Assembly: GCA_023300105.1 (NCBI GenBank)
Contig: JALZWM010000145.1
Span: 1 to 32,518, forward strand
Source: Hellea sp.
GTDB taxonomy: Bacteria > Pseudomonadota > Alphaproteobacteria > Caulobacterales > Maricaulaceae
Direction: 5' to 3'
Length of the DNA: 32,518 bases
The position numbers were made by a program, and so were the translations under genes. Of the stretch, positions 9,415 to 17,403 are shown piece by piece. The stretch's first letter is position 1, and each line of letters begins with the position of its first letter. The notes under the pieces were generated by a model. The model was not told the DNA's origin. It did not search any database and was given only the letters and a program-made list of their open reading frames with translations.

Positions 9415-10215
9415 ATGGGTGCCCTTTATAACGCCTTAGCCGTGGTGCAGGCACAAACGGTTCTAACAAAAGTCGAAGCAGCCAATTTCTTAGCGTACCA
9501 ATGGCATTTAAACCAAGATATCGGCGAGCCTGTTACTCCCCTTCCTGACGTCCCTGGGCGCCCATCTTATCCAACTCTTGTTCCGCCTTCTGAAACGCCT
9601 CGCCGCAGGCTTGGGTCCGTGACAGGTAGAACGGCGCTTCTACATGCCGTAGCTCATATTGAATTTAACGCAATAGATTTGGCCGCGGATATGATTGTCC
9701 GGTTTGGTTATCATGCTGATGTAGTTGATTCATCACGTCACGCATTCATCGGAGATTGGATATCTGTATGTCACGATGAAGCCCGCCATTTCATGTTAAT
9801 AGAAACCCGTTTAAAAGAACTAGGTACGTATTATGGCAGTTACACGGCCCATAACGGACTATGGGAAGCGGCCCTCAAGACCAAAGACAATTTCGCAGCA
9901 CGCCTAGCAATCGCGCCAATGGTTCTTGAAGCTAGAGGCTTGGATGTAACCCCAGGAATGATAGAAAAGTTGAATAAAGTCGGGGACTTAGAAAGCGCTG
10001 ACATACTTAAAGTTATTTACAATGATGAAATCAACCATGTCGCAATTGGGGCCAAATGGTTTCAAAAAGTAGCCGAATCCAAATCGGAAAAACCCGAATC
10101 TTATTTTCAATATCTTGTAAGGGAATATTACAAAGGTCAGTTAAAACCTCCCTTTAATGTCCAAGCAAGAACATTAGCGGGTCTAAAACAAGGCTTCTAC
10201 ATGCCTTTAACATGA
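9415..10215 (+). CDS. DUF455 ferritin-like protein
   Basis: This is a 266-residue protein of the DUF455/COG2833 family, a ferritin-like helical fold expected to bind two metal ions. Candidate ligands are arranged as in di-iron proteins: Glu83 in HIEFNAIDLAAD, Glu122 and His125 in CHDEARHF, Glu172 in LEARGLDVTP, and Glu205 and His208 in YNDEINHVA. The biochemical role of the family is not established; oxidation of a small molecule or protection from oxidative damage is plausible. The ATG follows the peroxiredoxin stop with no gap, so the two are coupled and probably co-regulated, which supports a redox role. The coding end runs into a 21-bp-period direct repeat. Confidence 0.88.
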   Translation: MGALYNALAVVQAQTVLTKVEAANFLAYQWHLNQDIGEPVTPLPDVPGRPSYPTLVPPSETPRRRLGSVTGRTALLHAVAHIEFNAIDLAADMIVRFGYHADVVDSSRHAFIGDWISVCHDEARHFMLIETRLKELGTYYGSYTAHNGLWEAALKTKDNFAARLAIAPMVLEARGLDVTPGMIEKLNKVGDLESADILKVIYNDEINHVAIGAKWFQKVAESKSEKPESYFQYLVREYYKGQLKPPFNVQARTLAGLKQGFYMPLT

Positions 10216-10250
10216 AAAAATGGTCACATAACACGAAAAAGTGGTCACAA
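10212..10250 (+). repeat. Two direct repeats with a 21-bp period before the M23-bactofilin operon
   Basis: Two 18-base copies, ATGAAAAAATGGTCACAT (10212-10229) and ACGAAAAAGTGGTCACAA (10233-10250), differ at three or four positions and share GAAAAA(A/G)TGGTCACA. The start-to-start distance is 21 bases, about two helical turns, so both copies face the same side of the DNA. The first copy contains the stop codon of the DUF455 gene. The arrangement resembles a paired operator for the downstream M23-bactofilin operon; no regulator is identified. Confidence 0.5.
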
Positions 10251-10356
10251 ACTCTTTAAAGGGTATAAATCTTGCAAAAAAAACTAGGATTTAGCTTGAA
10301 TCTTTCGCTAGGTTTATGGTGTAAGGTGGTTAACACATTATATCGGACGGGGATCC
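10251..10356 (+). promoter_or_regulatory. Leader region of the M23-bactofilin operon
   Basis: This is an AT-rich, noncoding 106-base stretch between the direct repeats and the M23 gene. It ends in a strong ribosome binding site (GGACGGGG) four to five bases before the ATG at 10357. No convincing -35/-10 pair is visible. A promoter is expected because the gap to the previous gene is 141 bases. Confidence 0.3.
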
Positions 10357-11574
10357 ATGATAAACGACGTTTTTGGGGAAATGCGTAAGCAAATCCTACA
10401 TCATTTCCCAGAACGCCAACTCTATCTGCGTTCCGGAGGCGAAGTTAAGTACTACGTTTTTGGAACTAAGATACAGATGGTTATTGTTGGCGGCCTCAGT
10501 GCTGTTGCCCTCTGGTGTATTTTCACCATGTTCAATTTACTATGGGGCTATAACCCCATGAGAGCTCCCTCTAAAGAAATTAAACGCGTTGAAGCGCGCT
10601 ATGAAAGACTTCTTGCAGATGCTCAGGCTAAAGAAAGTAACGCAAGACTGATGTTATCGGAACAACGTCAAAGCTTTGAACAAATAGCAAAAAGTTTTGA
10701 AGAGAAACATCAAACAATTTCTCAAATCATGAAAAAGACCCCGAGCATAGCAACAACGCCTGCTTCGGATAAAAATACATATGCAGGAAGCCGCGTCGTG
10801 ATGGCACCGACAATTCGTGATAGAACTCCACGAACAGCTCGGAAAGCCATGATACAAAAAGCTAACCTAGACACAGGCATGGATTTTGACAGGTCTCTAA
10901 ATAATCTTGGTGATACACAAAACGCTATCCTCGTTACAGCCGAAAGCGATACGCTAGACAGAATTGAACGTAATAGAGCTATAATAAACTCTACAGAATT
11001 AAAGGTTGATACCATCTTGAAAGAAAGCCCCTTTGGTAAAGGCGGTCTTTTCGTTGACCTTGGCGATGGGGCTGATGTTCCAAAAGAAGGTAATTTTGGG
11101 TCTAGAGTTGCAAGCATTAAAGCACGCGTTGCCGAAGCAGAAGCACTAGACAACGCCTTAATCTCGATACCGTTCGGACACCCTGTCGGAGTAAAAACTT
11201 ACCAAACAAGTTCTTACGGCTTGCGGAAAGACCCATTTACAAAGCGCCCTTCATTCCATGAAGGACTTGATTTTGGAGGCCAACGCCAGACCCCCATAGT
11301 CGCAACTGCAGACGGAAAAGTAATATTTGCTGGCCGAAATGGTGGTTATGGACGGTCTGTTGAAATCGACCATGGCCATGGATTTGTGACCCGTTACGGA
11401 CACATGCACAAACTCAATGTTAAGCGTGGACAAGTGATAAAAAAAGGCGATAAGATTGGCGGAATGGGGTCTACTGGACGCAGCACTGCGACTCACCTTC
11501 ATTATGAAATTCACTTCCAGGGCCGTGTGTACGACCCAAATAAATTTTTAAAGGCAGGACATTATGTTCAGTAA
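10357..11574 (+). CDS. M23 family peptidoglycan endopeptidase (membrane-anchored)
   Basis: This is a 405-residue bitopic protein: a short cytoplasmic N-terminus, one transmembrane helix near 38-62, a coiled-coil rich in E/R/Q at about 72-127, a linker, then a C-terminal LytM/M23 domain from about 275. All catalytic elements are present: His301 and Asp305 in FHEGLDFGG, the YGHMH segment (349-351), and HLHYE with His380 and His382. It should therefore be an active zinc endopeptidase cutting peptidoglycan cross-bridges, unlike the degenerate LytM activators. The gene overlaps the bactofilin gene by 11 bases. Related M23-bactofilin pairs are known to shape cells in Hyphomonas (LmdC/BacA) and Helicobacter (Csd1/CcmA). 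A role at a bactofilin-marked growth site is inferred from that pairing. Confidence 0.92.
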   Translation: MINDVFGEMRKQILHHFPERQLYLRSGGEVKYYVFGTKIQMVIVGGLSAVALWCIFTMFNLLWGYNPMRAPSKEIKRVEARYERLLADAQAKESNARLMLSEQRQSFEQIAKSFEEKHQTISQIMKKTPSIATTPASDKNTYAGSRVVMAPTIRDRTPRTARKAMIQKANLDTGMDFDRSLNNLGDTQNAILVTAESDTLDRIERNRAIINSTELKVDTILKESPFGKGGLFVDLGDGADVPKEGNFGSRVASIKARVAEAEALDNALISIPFGHPVGVKTYQTSSYGLRKDPFTKRPSFHEGLDFGGQRQTPIVATADGKVIFAGRNGGYGRSVEIDHGHGFVTRYGHMHKLNVKRGQVIKKGDKIGGMGSTGRSTATHLHYEIHFQGRVYDPNKFLKAGHYVQ

Positions 11575-11986
11575 AAGTAATTCTCCGACGGCTAGTGCCG
11601 CGCCTGAAGCTACTCCCAAAAAGACAAGTGCACCAAGACCTACAGCTGGCGCGCCGTCAATATTAGGTAGCGATTTACTCATTACGGGTGACATTAAAAC
11701 AGATGGCGACATTCAAATTGATGGTCGTCTTGATGGCAACATCAAAGCTGGAAATGTAACAATTGGAGAACAAGGTGCTGTAAACGGAAAAATTACGGCT
11801 ACAACTGTTCATATTCGTGGTAAAGTTACTGGAAAGATTGATGCTAACTCAGTTGACCTCTCTGATACAGCTAATGTCCAAGCAGACCTCATCCAAGATC
11901 AATTGATGATTGCAAATGGTGCATTCTTTGACGGTAAATGTACACGAAAATCTGGTGCATCCCCCTCTAAATCCAACAAAAGCTAA
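11564..11986 (+). CDS. bacA: Bactofilin
   Basis: This is a 140-residue cytoskeletal protein of the bactofilin (DUF583) family, which polymerises without nucleotide into beta-helical filaments on the membrane. The central region, about 35-125, shows the characteristic repeating strands (LLITGDIKTDGDIQIDGRLDGN, KAGNVTIGEQGAVNGKI and so on) with glycines at turns. It is flanked by Pro/Ala/Ser-rich and Lys/Ser-rich disordered tails typical of the family. The start at 11564 lies inside the last codons of the M23 gene, and an AGGA site eight bases upstream supports it. The overlap implies coupled translation and a matched amount of scaffold and enzyme. The symbol is given by family; paralogues may exist elsewhere. 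Confidence 0.95.
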   Translation: MFSKSNSPTASAAPEATPKKTSAPRPTAGAPSILGSDLLITGDIKTDGDIQIDGRLDGNIKAGNVTIGEQGAVNGKITATTVHIRGKVTGKIDANSVDLSDTANVQADLIQDQLMIANGAFFDGKCTRKSGASPSKSNKS

Positions 11987-12001
11987 GACAGTGTTAGCTC
12001 A

Positions 12002-12022
12002 CCCTAAGGTTCATCTTTAGGG
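12002..12022. terminator. Small hairpin between convergent bactofilin and prfB genes
   Basis: CCCTAA (12002-12007) pairs with TTAGGG (12017-12022) across a 9-base loop. It sits in the 39-base gap between two convergent genes, where a bidirectional terminator would be expected. There is no T-tract on either side, so it is at best a weak terminator. Confidence 0.3.
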
Positions 12023-12025
12023 CGA

Positions 12026-13130
12026 CTAATCCGTTTCTAAACGTGCACTCAGCGCGGCGGCCATAAACTGATCTAAATCTCCATCAAGTACGCCTGATGT
12101 ATCAGATGTTTCAACACTGGTCCGCAGGTCTTTTACGAGCTGATAAGGCTGTAGAACGTATGATCGTATCTGATGCCCCCAACCTATCTCTGATTTGTTA
12201 TCAGCGAGCTCCTGTGCTTCAGCTTCGCGCTTTTGCATCTCAGCCTCATATAGACGCGAGCGAAGCATGTCCCACGCTAAAGACTTGTTTTTATGTTGTG
12301 AGCGATCCGCCTGACATTGAACAACAATCCCTGTCGGTTCATGCGTAATCCGCACAGCAGAATCCGTTTTATTGATATGCTGCCCCCCAGCACCAGACGC
12401 ACGGTAAGTATCAATTCGGCATTCGGATTCGTTTATATCTATGTCAATCGTATCATCAATTTCGGGGAAGACCCAAACTGAGGCGAAACTTGTATGTCGC
12501 CGCGCACTAGAATCATATGGCGAAATACGCACCAAACGATGAACGCCTGATTCCGTCTTAAGCCAGCCAAAGGCGTTTTCGCCCTTAACACGAATAGTCG
12601 CAGACTTAATCCCTGCCTCGTCGCCAGATTGTTCTTCTAAAATTTCAACTTTTTTACCATGTGCATGCGCCCAACGCGTATACATGCGAAGCAGCATTTC
12701 AGCCCAATCTTGAGCTTCAGTTCCGCCGGCACCGGGGTGAATTTCAATAAAGCAATTATTTCCATCTGCCTCACCAGAAAGAAGTGCTTCAAGTTCAGCC
12801 TTACCAGCTTTATCTTTAACGGATGTCAAAGCCCCAGCCGCAGCCTCTAGGAGCTCTTCATCATCATCCATTTCTGCCAGCTCAGCCAGTTCGATATTCT
12901 CTTCAAGGTCTTTGGAAAGTCCAAATATATTAGCAAACGCAGCCTCTAACCGAGAGCGTTCTTGCATAAGTTTTTGCGCCTTTTGAGGGCTATCCCAAAA
13001 GGTCGGGGACTCACTTAGAGCATTGAGTTCAGCAAGACGGTGTTCAGCAGGCTCCCAGTCAAAGACGCCTCCTCAGCAGCTCAATCGACTGCTCTATCTC
13101 GTCTTTCATTTGTAAAATATCAGCCCGCAT
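12026..13130 (-). CDS. prfB: Peptide chain release factor 2, expressed by programmed +1 frameshift
   Basis: RF2 ends translation at UGA and UAA. The longest plain frame starts at 12967 and gives only 313 residues, but the gene begins at ATG 13130, which has AGGA eight bases upstream. It runs 23 codons to CTT TGA C at 13064-13058, preceded by AGGAGG at 13073-13068. A +1 shift at the CTT (skipping T13061) continues as [12 protein letters not shown] and joins the long frame. The product is about 367 residues, close to E. coli RF2 (365). In that numbering the stop-codon recognition motif is SPY (203-205) where E. coli has SPF, and the catalytic GGQ is at 248-250 in [15 protein letters not shown]. 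It starts eight bases after mrcA and is the last gene of the amiC-mrcA-prfB unit. RF2 shortage raises shifting, so the gene regulates itself. Confidence 0.96.
13058..13073 (-). promoter_or_regulatory. prfB +1 frameshift site (autoregulatory)
   Basis: Read on the minus strand: AGGAGG, CGT, CTT, TGA, C. The internal Shine-Dalgarno-like AGGAGG lies three bases before the slippery CTT, the same spacing as in E. coli prfB. The in-frame stop is UGA followed by C, the weak context used by this switch. When RF2 is scarce the ribosome pauses at UGA and slips forward one base. Confidence 0.95.
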
Positions 13131-13138
13131 ATTGTGTC

Positions 13139-16100
13139 CTAGTAAAGCCCGTCATCAAGGTCTTCTTCCTCTTCTTCGGGAACAGGGGGCTGCGTAGGAG
13201 TATCTTTAGGTGATGGCGTGTTGGTCGCAAGATCTGGAACTTCAATATCAGGAACTTGCACATCAGGAATTTCAACCTCAGGAACTTCAACTTCAGGAAC
13301 TTCAAGCTCAGCTCGATCTTCAGAAGTGCCTTCTGGCGTCTCATCAGAACCCTTAGCATCAGAAGGCGCGTCATCTATAAGCTTATTAGTTTGCGTCTCT
13401 ACAGAAGGCACATCACCTTCCCCGGCCTTTTCAGAAGCTTCGTCTGAAACCTGAGAGTTTTCCTCTTGTTCCGCAGCAACATCCCCTTGAGATACCGCAT
13501 TTTCTGCGTTTTCTAAAATATCTTCAAGCGTCTCTTCTGAATCTGACTCCTCATTTGAACCGTAATCATAAGACCCAAAACTATTATTCCCATCACCGTA
13601 ACTAATATTGGACTTTAAAGCCCCTATTCTAGGCTCTGTCCCTGGCCTAAAGGCCTCTAGGATAAAGTTAGGCGCGCCTATATATGATGGCTCGCCTGTG
13701 TCGCGGTTCACCGGTGACAAAGTCACGCCTTCAGGGATACGGAAGGGGACTTTAGGCTTGGACTTTAAAGCCTCAGCCATGAAATCTCTAAAGATCGGCG
13801 CAGCAGATGAGCTCCCCGTTTCTTTGCCCATTTGTTCAGGGGTATCCATACCCACATAGACGCCAGCTACGAGGTCAGGCGAAAAGCCCATAAACCAGTT
13901 ATCTATCGAATCATTCGTAGTCCCTGTCTTCCCAGCCATAGGACGCCCCAGAACAGATATTTTGCGGCCCGTACCATTATCCACAACGCCCTTAAGCATA
14001 AAGGTTACCTGATAGGCAGTTACAGGATCAATTACGGTCTCTCGGTCATCAGGTAGCTCTGGCGGAGAATTTCCTATATATTCATCTTGCTGGCAATCTT
14101 CACAAATTTTATCTTCATGAACAAAAATCGTTTTACCTTGGCCATCTTGAACACGGTCCAAAATGGTCGGTGTGATAGCTTTACCGCCATTGACTAAAGT
14201 CGAATACGCACTCGCAAGGCGAAGGAGCGTTGTCTCTCCAGCCCCCAAAGCCCAAGCCAGTTCTGGTTTTGTTTCATCATATATACCAAAGCGTCGACCA
14301 TATTCATTTACGGGCGTCATGCCAATATCATTGGCAAGACGCACGGTCATGGCATTACGAGATTTCTCTAACCCTAGGCGCAATGTACTTAGTCCGTAAA
14401 ACTTACCTGTATTATAGTTTGACGGCTTATAAAAACGTTCGCATTCATCTTCTTCCGCAGCGTCTTCACCGTCTGCGAGAGGCTCTCCAAGTTCGCGGGG
14501 AGCTTCAAGTTGACCGTCTTCTTGAACGCCCCGAAGCTCTAGTGCACCGCTTTCATTTTCTTCACACTCAACATCCTGACGTTCTATCACGAAAGGGGCA
14601 TCCAGGACCTGACTGGATGGTGTAAAACCATTATCCAAGGCTGCGGCATAGACGAAAGGTTTAAAGGCTGATCCAGGTTGCCGTTTGGCTTGCGTCACGC
14701 GGTTAAACTGACTTTGCTCGAAACTATAACCGCCAACAAGTGACAGAACGCGGCCTGTATGCGGATCCATGGCGATGATACCGCCATTGACCTTAGGCAC
14801 TTGCCTTAAGTTATACTCGGTTCTTGATTTGGACTTAGGTTTGCGCTGCACCAGAATAATATCACCCGTAGAGACAGCATCCGTTACCTTTTTCGGTTTA
14901 CTGCCCAAAGCCCCTTTGGCGCGTGCTTTTCCAGCCCAAGCAATATCAGTCACATTAAGTGTGCCCGTTTGCGCTAATTTAGCCGTTTTTTGAACGATGT
15001 CATCGGCATCATCTGCAACAACAGTTTGATCATCCACAAAACCAAGTTTAGCTACTTTGTTATTTGTCTCGAGAACAAGAGCTACGCGCCAATTCCCAAT
15101 ATCTTTAGGCGCATTGAAATCGGCGAGCCGTTTTTTCCAATCGTCGAAACTATCAAAATTAGACAATGGACCTCTATATCCATGGCGACGATCAAAAGCT
15201 TCAAGACCATCGCGTAGCGCTTTACGAGCAGCAAGCTGTAGGCGCGTATCCAAAGTCGTGCGAATAGATAGGCCACCAGAATAAAGTTCATCCTTGCCAT
15301 ACAGCTTATATATTTGCTTGCGCGCTTCTTCGACAAAATATTCAGCTGCGAGGTATTCATCCCCTTCAAAACGCTCTGTAACAATTATATCTTGCTCTTT
15401 GGCTTTCGTTGCCGCTGCTTCTGCGGCGTAATCATCCTCAACCATGCGGTTAAGCACGTAGTTTCTACGGTTAAGGGCTCTTGCTTTTTTCTTAGGATTA
15501 CCAACTTGATAATTGCTAGGGGCTTTGGGTAAAACGGCTAAATAAGCGATTTGATCAAGTGTCAAATCTTTCATAGGCTTGCCAAAATAATTCAAGGACG
15601 CCGCCGCAACACCATAAGCGCCTCTACCAAAATATATCTCATTCAAATAAAGTTCTAAAATATGGTCTTTATCCAAAGCTTTTTCGATACGGCCCGCGAT
15701 AACAACTTCACGCACTTTCCGCGTAATGTTACGTTCGTTCCCGACAAGAAAGTTTTTAGCCACTTGTTGCGTAAGTGTAGACCCGCCTTCAAGACGTTCT
15801 TTTTTTATAACATGACCGACATTGGCAACCATCGCGCGGGCGAACCCTTTTTCATCAAAACCATTATGAGTATAAAACCGCTTATCTTCAGCTGCAACGA
15901 AAGCATGTTGGAGTTGTTTCGGTACAGTCTCTATAGGTACAAATACACGCGCCTCAGTCCGAAACTCAGAAATTAACTTACCATCTCCTGCATGCACGCG
16001 GGACATAACAGGCGGACGATATTCAGCCAAAGCTTCGACGCTGGGCAAATTTTTGGTCGCTTTAACAACAAAGACAAATAGCGCTACAAGCAGGATGAGG

Positions 16101-16156
16101 CCTAAAACGCCGCCGATGGCGATAAGCCATTTAAATATGTTCCAAATAGTTTTCAT
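13139..16156 (-). CDS. mrcA: Penicillin-binding protein 1A (bifunctional transglycosylase/transpeptidase)
   Basis: This class A PBP polymerises and cross-links peptidoglycan. Its 1005 residues contain a transmembrane helix at about 11-32 and a GT51 glycosyltransferase domain at about 60-240 with Glu90 in AAEDKRFYTH and the GGSTLTQQ motif (125-131). An OB-like region follows, then a transpeptidase domain with the SxxK serine in GSAFKP (Ser496), SRN (599-601) and KTGT (743-746). Two features are unusual. An acidic insert of about 45-50 residues (524-577), flanked by Cys531 and Cys572, lies between the SxxK and SxN motifs. A disordered tail from about 850 is rich in Glu/Asp/Ser/Pro and includes five V-E-V-P-E-like pentapeptides. 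No good ribosome binding site is seen before ATG 16156. A hairpin lies between it and amiC. It is followed eight bases later by prfB. Confidence 0.96.
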   Translation of the reverse strand: MKTIWNIFKWLIAIGGVLGLILLVALFVFVVKATKNLPSVEALAEYRPPVMSRVHAGDGKLISEFRTEARVFVPIETVPKQLQHAFVAAEDKRFYTHNGFDEKGFARAMVANVGHVIKKERLEGGSTLTQQVAKNFLVGNERNITRKVREVVIAGRIEKALDKDHILELYLNEIYFGRGAYGVAAASLNYFGKPMKDLTLDQIAYLAVLPKAPSNYQVGNPKKKARALNRRNYVLNRMVEDDYAAEAAATKAKEQDIIVTERFEGDEYLAAEYFVEEARKQIYKLYGKDELYSGGLSIRTTLDTRLQLAARKALRDGLEAFDRRHGYRGPLSNFDSFDDWKKRLADFNAPKDIGNWRVALVLETNNKVAKLGFVDDQTVVADDADDIVQKTAKLAQTGTLNVTDIAWAGKARAKGALGSKPKKVTDAVSTGDIILVQRKPKSKSRTEYNLRQVPKVNGGIIAMDPHTGRVLSLVGGYSFEQSQFNRVTQAKRQPGSAFKPFVYAAALDNGFTPSSQVLDAPFVIERQDVECEENESGALELRGVQEDGQLEAPRELGEPLADGEDAAEEDECERFYKPSNYNTGKFYGLSTLRLGLEKSRNAMTVRLANDIGMTPVNEYGRRFGIYDETKPELAWALGAGETTLLRLASAYSTLVNGGKAITPTILDRVQDGQGKTIFVHEDKICEDCQQDEYIGNSPPELPDDRETVIDPVTAYQVTFMLKGVVDNGTGRKISVLGRPMAGKTGTTNDSIDNWFMGFSPDLVAGVYVGMDTPEQMGKETGSSSAAPIFRDFMAEALKSKPKVPFRIPEGVTLSPVNRDTGEPSYIGAPNFILEAFRPGTEPRIGALKSNISYGDGNNSFGSYDYGSNEESDSEETLEDILENAENAVSQGDVAAEQEENSQVSDEASEKAGEGDVPSVETQTNKLIDDAPSDAKGSDETPEGTSEDRAELEVPEVEVPEVEIPDVQVPDIEVPDLATNTPSPKDTPTQPPVPEEEEEDLDDGLY
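13233..13307 (-). repeat. Five 15-bp tandem repeats inside the mrcA tail
   Basis: Five in-frame copies of a 15-base unit (plus-strand consensus TCAGGAACTTCAACT) encode the pentapeptide [VIL]-[EQ]-[VI]-P-[ED] at residues about 951-975 of PBP1A. Copies differ by a few bases, so the array is not brand new, but it is the kind of sequence whose copy number can vary between strains. Confidence 0.9.
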
Positions 16157-16208
16157 TGTGACGTGTATCGTGTCCCAGATATTTATGGCTTAATTAAGGT
16201 CATCTCTG

Positions 16209-16235
16209 CCCTGATTCTGTCCTATCAGAACAGGG
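16209..16235 (-). other. Stem-loop between amiC and mrcA
   Basis: CCCTGaTTCTG (16209-16219) pairs with CAGAACAGGG (16226-16235), ten pairs with one bulged A and a 6-base loop. It begins one base after the amiC stop on the minus strand. No T-tract follows in that direction, so it is not a normal terminator. It may stabilise the amiC message or reduce read-through into mrcA. Confidence 0.5.
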
Positions 16236-16236
16236 A

Positions 16237-17403
16237 CTAAGGCTCAACCTTATCAAAGTAGCTATTGATGGAGCGCGTCACCGAGCGCAAGACTTTCTTG
16301 CGATGAGCGCTGGAATTTAGCAGTTTTTCATCTTTGGAGTTAGAAAGGAAGCCAAGTTCTAGCAACACGGCAGGGACGTCTGGAGCCAGCAGTACGAAAT
16401 AACCTGCGCGGCGGTGCGAGTTTCCAATCAATTGTGTCGTGTTCTCTAGATTTTTTAATAAAACATCTGCAAATTGTTCTGATTGTGTCTCTGTATTCCG
16501 TTGAGCGAGATCGACGAGAATATCACCCACAGGGTCACTTTGCTTGGTTAAGTCAACATCCATGATCCAGTTTTGATTGTTAACAATACGTTTCGAACGG
16601 TTCTTTGCCCTATCCGCCAGCGTATAGACTGAGGCACCCCGCGCTGTTTTACTACCCGCTGAATCGGCATGGATCGAGATAAACAAGTCTGCCCCGCCCG
16701 CGCGAGCAATACGTAAACGCTCTTCGTGATCGACATAAACGTCTTTGGTGCGTGTCATTATGACTTTATATCGCCCCGTCGCCAGAAGTTGCTTATAAAG
16801 CTCCGCGGCGGCGGCGGTCGTGATGGTCTTTTCTTTCGTCCCTTTCACGCCAATAGCGCCAGGATCATATCCTCCATGACCGGGATCAATAACGATTACA
16901 GGCTTACGGCGCGGTTTGATAACTTCCTGGCCTGGCCGTAGCCGCGGGTAAGGCACGCTATTTTTAAAATAACGAGGACTAGATACTGTAGACGTCGTGA
17001 TTTCCGTCGTGATTTTCGGCGCTGTAACGCCTTTATTCAGGCTTATAGTTACAATGTTGCCAGAGGCATTATATTTTTTAAAGTTCACTTTATCTTGTAA
17101 ATCCAAGACAACTCTAACGCCCTTATCGCGTGCCGCCAACCGCACACGTTTAACGCCGCCTTGCCCTTCAAGAGTTATCGGCCCATTTTTAAGCGACTTT
17201 CCATTCAGATTAACACGTCCCGTTGGAATATCAATCACCACACGCGGTTTACCTTCGCCAATGGCAAACACTTTGGCTTTAGTTGGTTTTGATAAGGTCA
17301 GAACAACATCAGGCCCCGAATAGGAAACAGACGTCAAGGTCTGAGCAAAGGCTGTTAAGGCCGTCCCAATCCATATTAGGGCTGTCAGTACAATCAGTCT
17401 CAC
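16237..17403 (-). CDS. amiC: N-acetylmuramoyl-L-alanine amidase with AMIN domain
   Basis: This periplasmic zinc amidase removes stem peptides from glycan strands and splits the septal wall at division. Of its 388 residues the first 20 form a signal peptide (cleavage after AFA). An AMIN domain at about 22-125 targets it to peptidoglycan, and an Amidase_3 domain runs from about 168 to the end. Zinc ligands are His176 (DPGHGGYDPG), Glu191 (TKEKTI) and His245 (SIHADS), with catalytic Glu349 in LLELGFLSNS. The start is GTG at 17403 with AGGA five bases upstream. It heads the amiC-mrcA-prfB unit, a conserved alphaproteobacterial order. Such amidases usually need a LytM-type activator (EnvC/NlpD/DipM-like); none is adjacent. 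Confidence 0.95.
   Translation of the reverse strand: MRLIVLTALIWIGTALTAFAQTLTSVSYSGPDVVLTLSKPTKAKVFAIGEGKPRVVIDIPTGRVNLNGKSLKNGPITLEGQGGVKRVRLAARDKGVRVVLDLQDKVNFKKYNASGNIVTISLNKGVTAPKITTEITTSTVSSPRYFKNSVPYPRLRPGQEVIKPRRKPVIVIDPGHGGYDPGAIGVKGTKEKTITTAAAAELYKQLLATGRYKVIMTRTKDVYVDHEERLRIARAGGADLFISIHADSAGSKTARGASVYTLADRAKNRSKRIVNNQNWIMDVDLTKQSDPVGDILVDLAQRNTETQSEQFADVLLKNLENTTQLIGNSHRRAGYFVLLAPDVPAVLLELGFLSNSKDEKLLNSSAHRKKVLRSVTRSINSYFDKVEP

Noticed and set aside
10722-11153. Minus-strand open frame of 143 codons inside the M23 gene
   Set aside because: It is a shadow of a well-supported gene, with no recognisable domain and no sensible start context.
12026-12967. prfB as a truncated gene or pseudogene of 313 residues
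   Set aside because: The missing N-terminus is present upstream and joins through the classic frameshift site.
12203-12968. SPY instead of SPF in RF2 as a change of stop-codon specificity
   Set aside because: Phe to Tyr is conservative and, as far as I recall, common in alphaproteobacterial RF2; the gene's own UGA-dependent switch argues for normal UGA recognition.
13233-13307. 15-bp repeats as a CRISPR-like or regulatory array
   Set aside because: The repeats are in frame inside mrcA, have no spacers and encode a pentapeptide tail.
14230-14625. Plus-strand open frame of 131 codons opposite mrcA
   Set aside because: It is a shadow of the transpeptidase region, without homology features or ribosome binding site.
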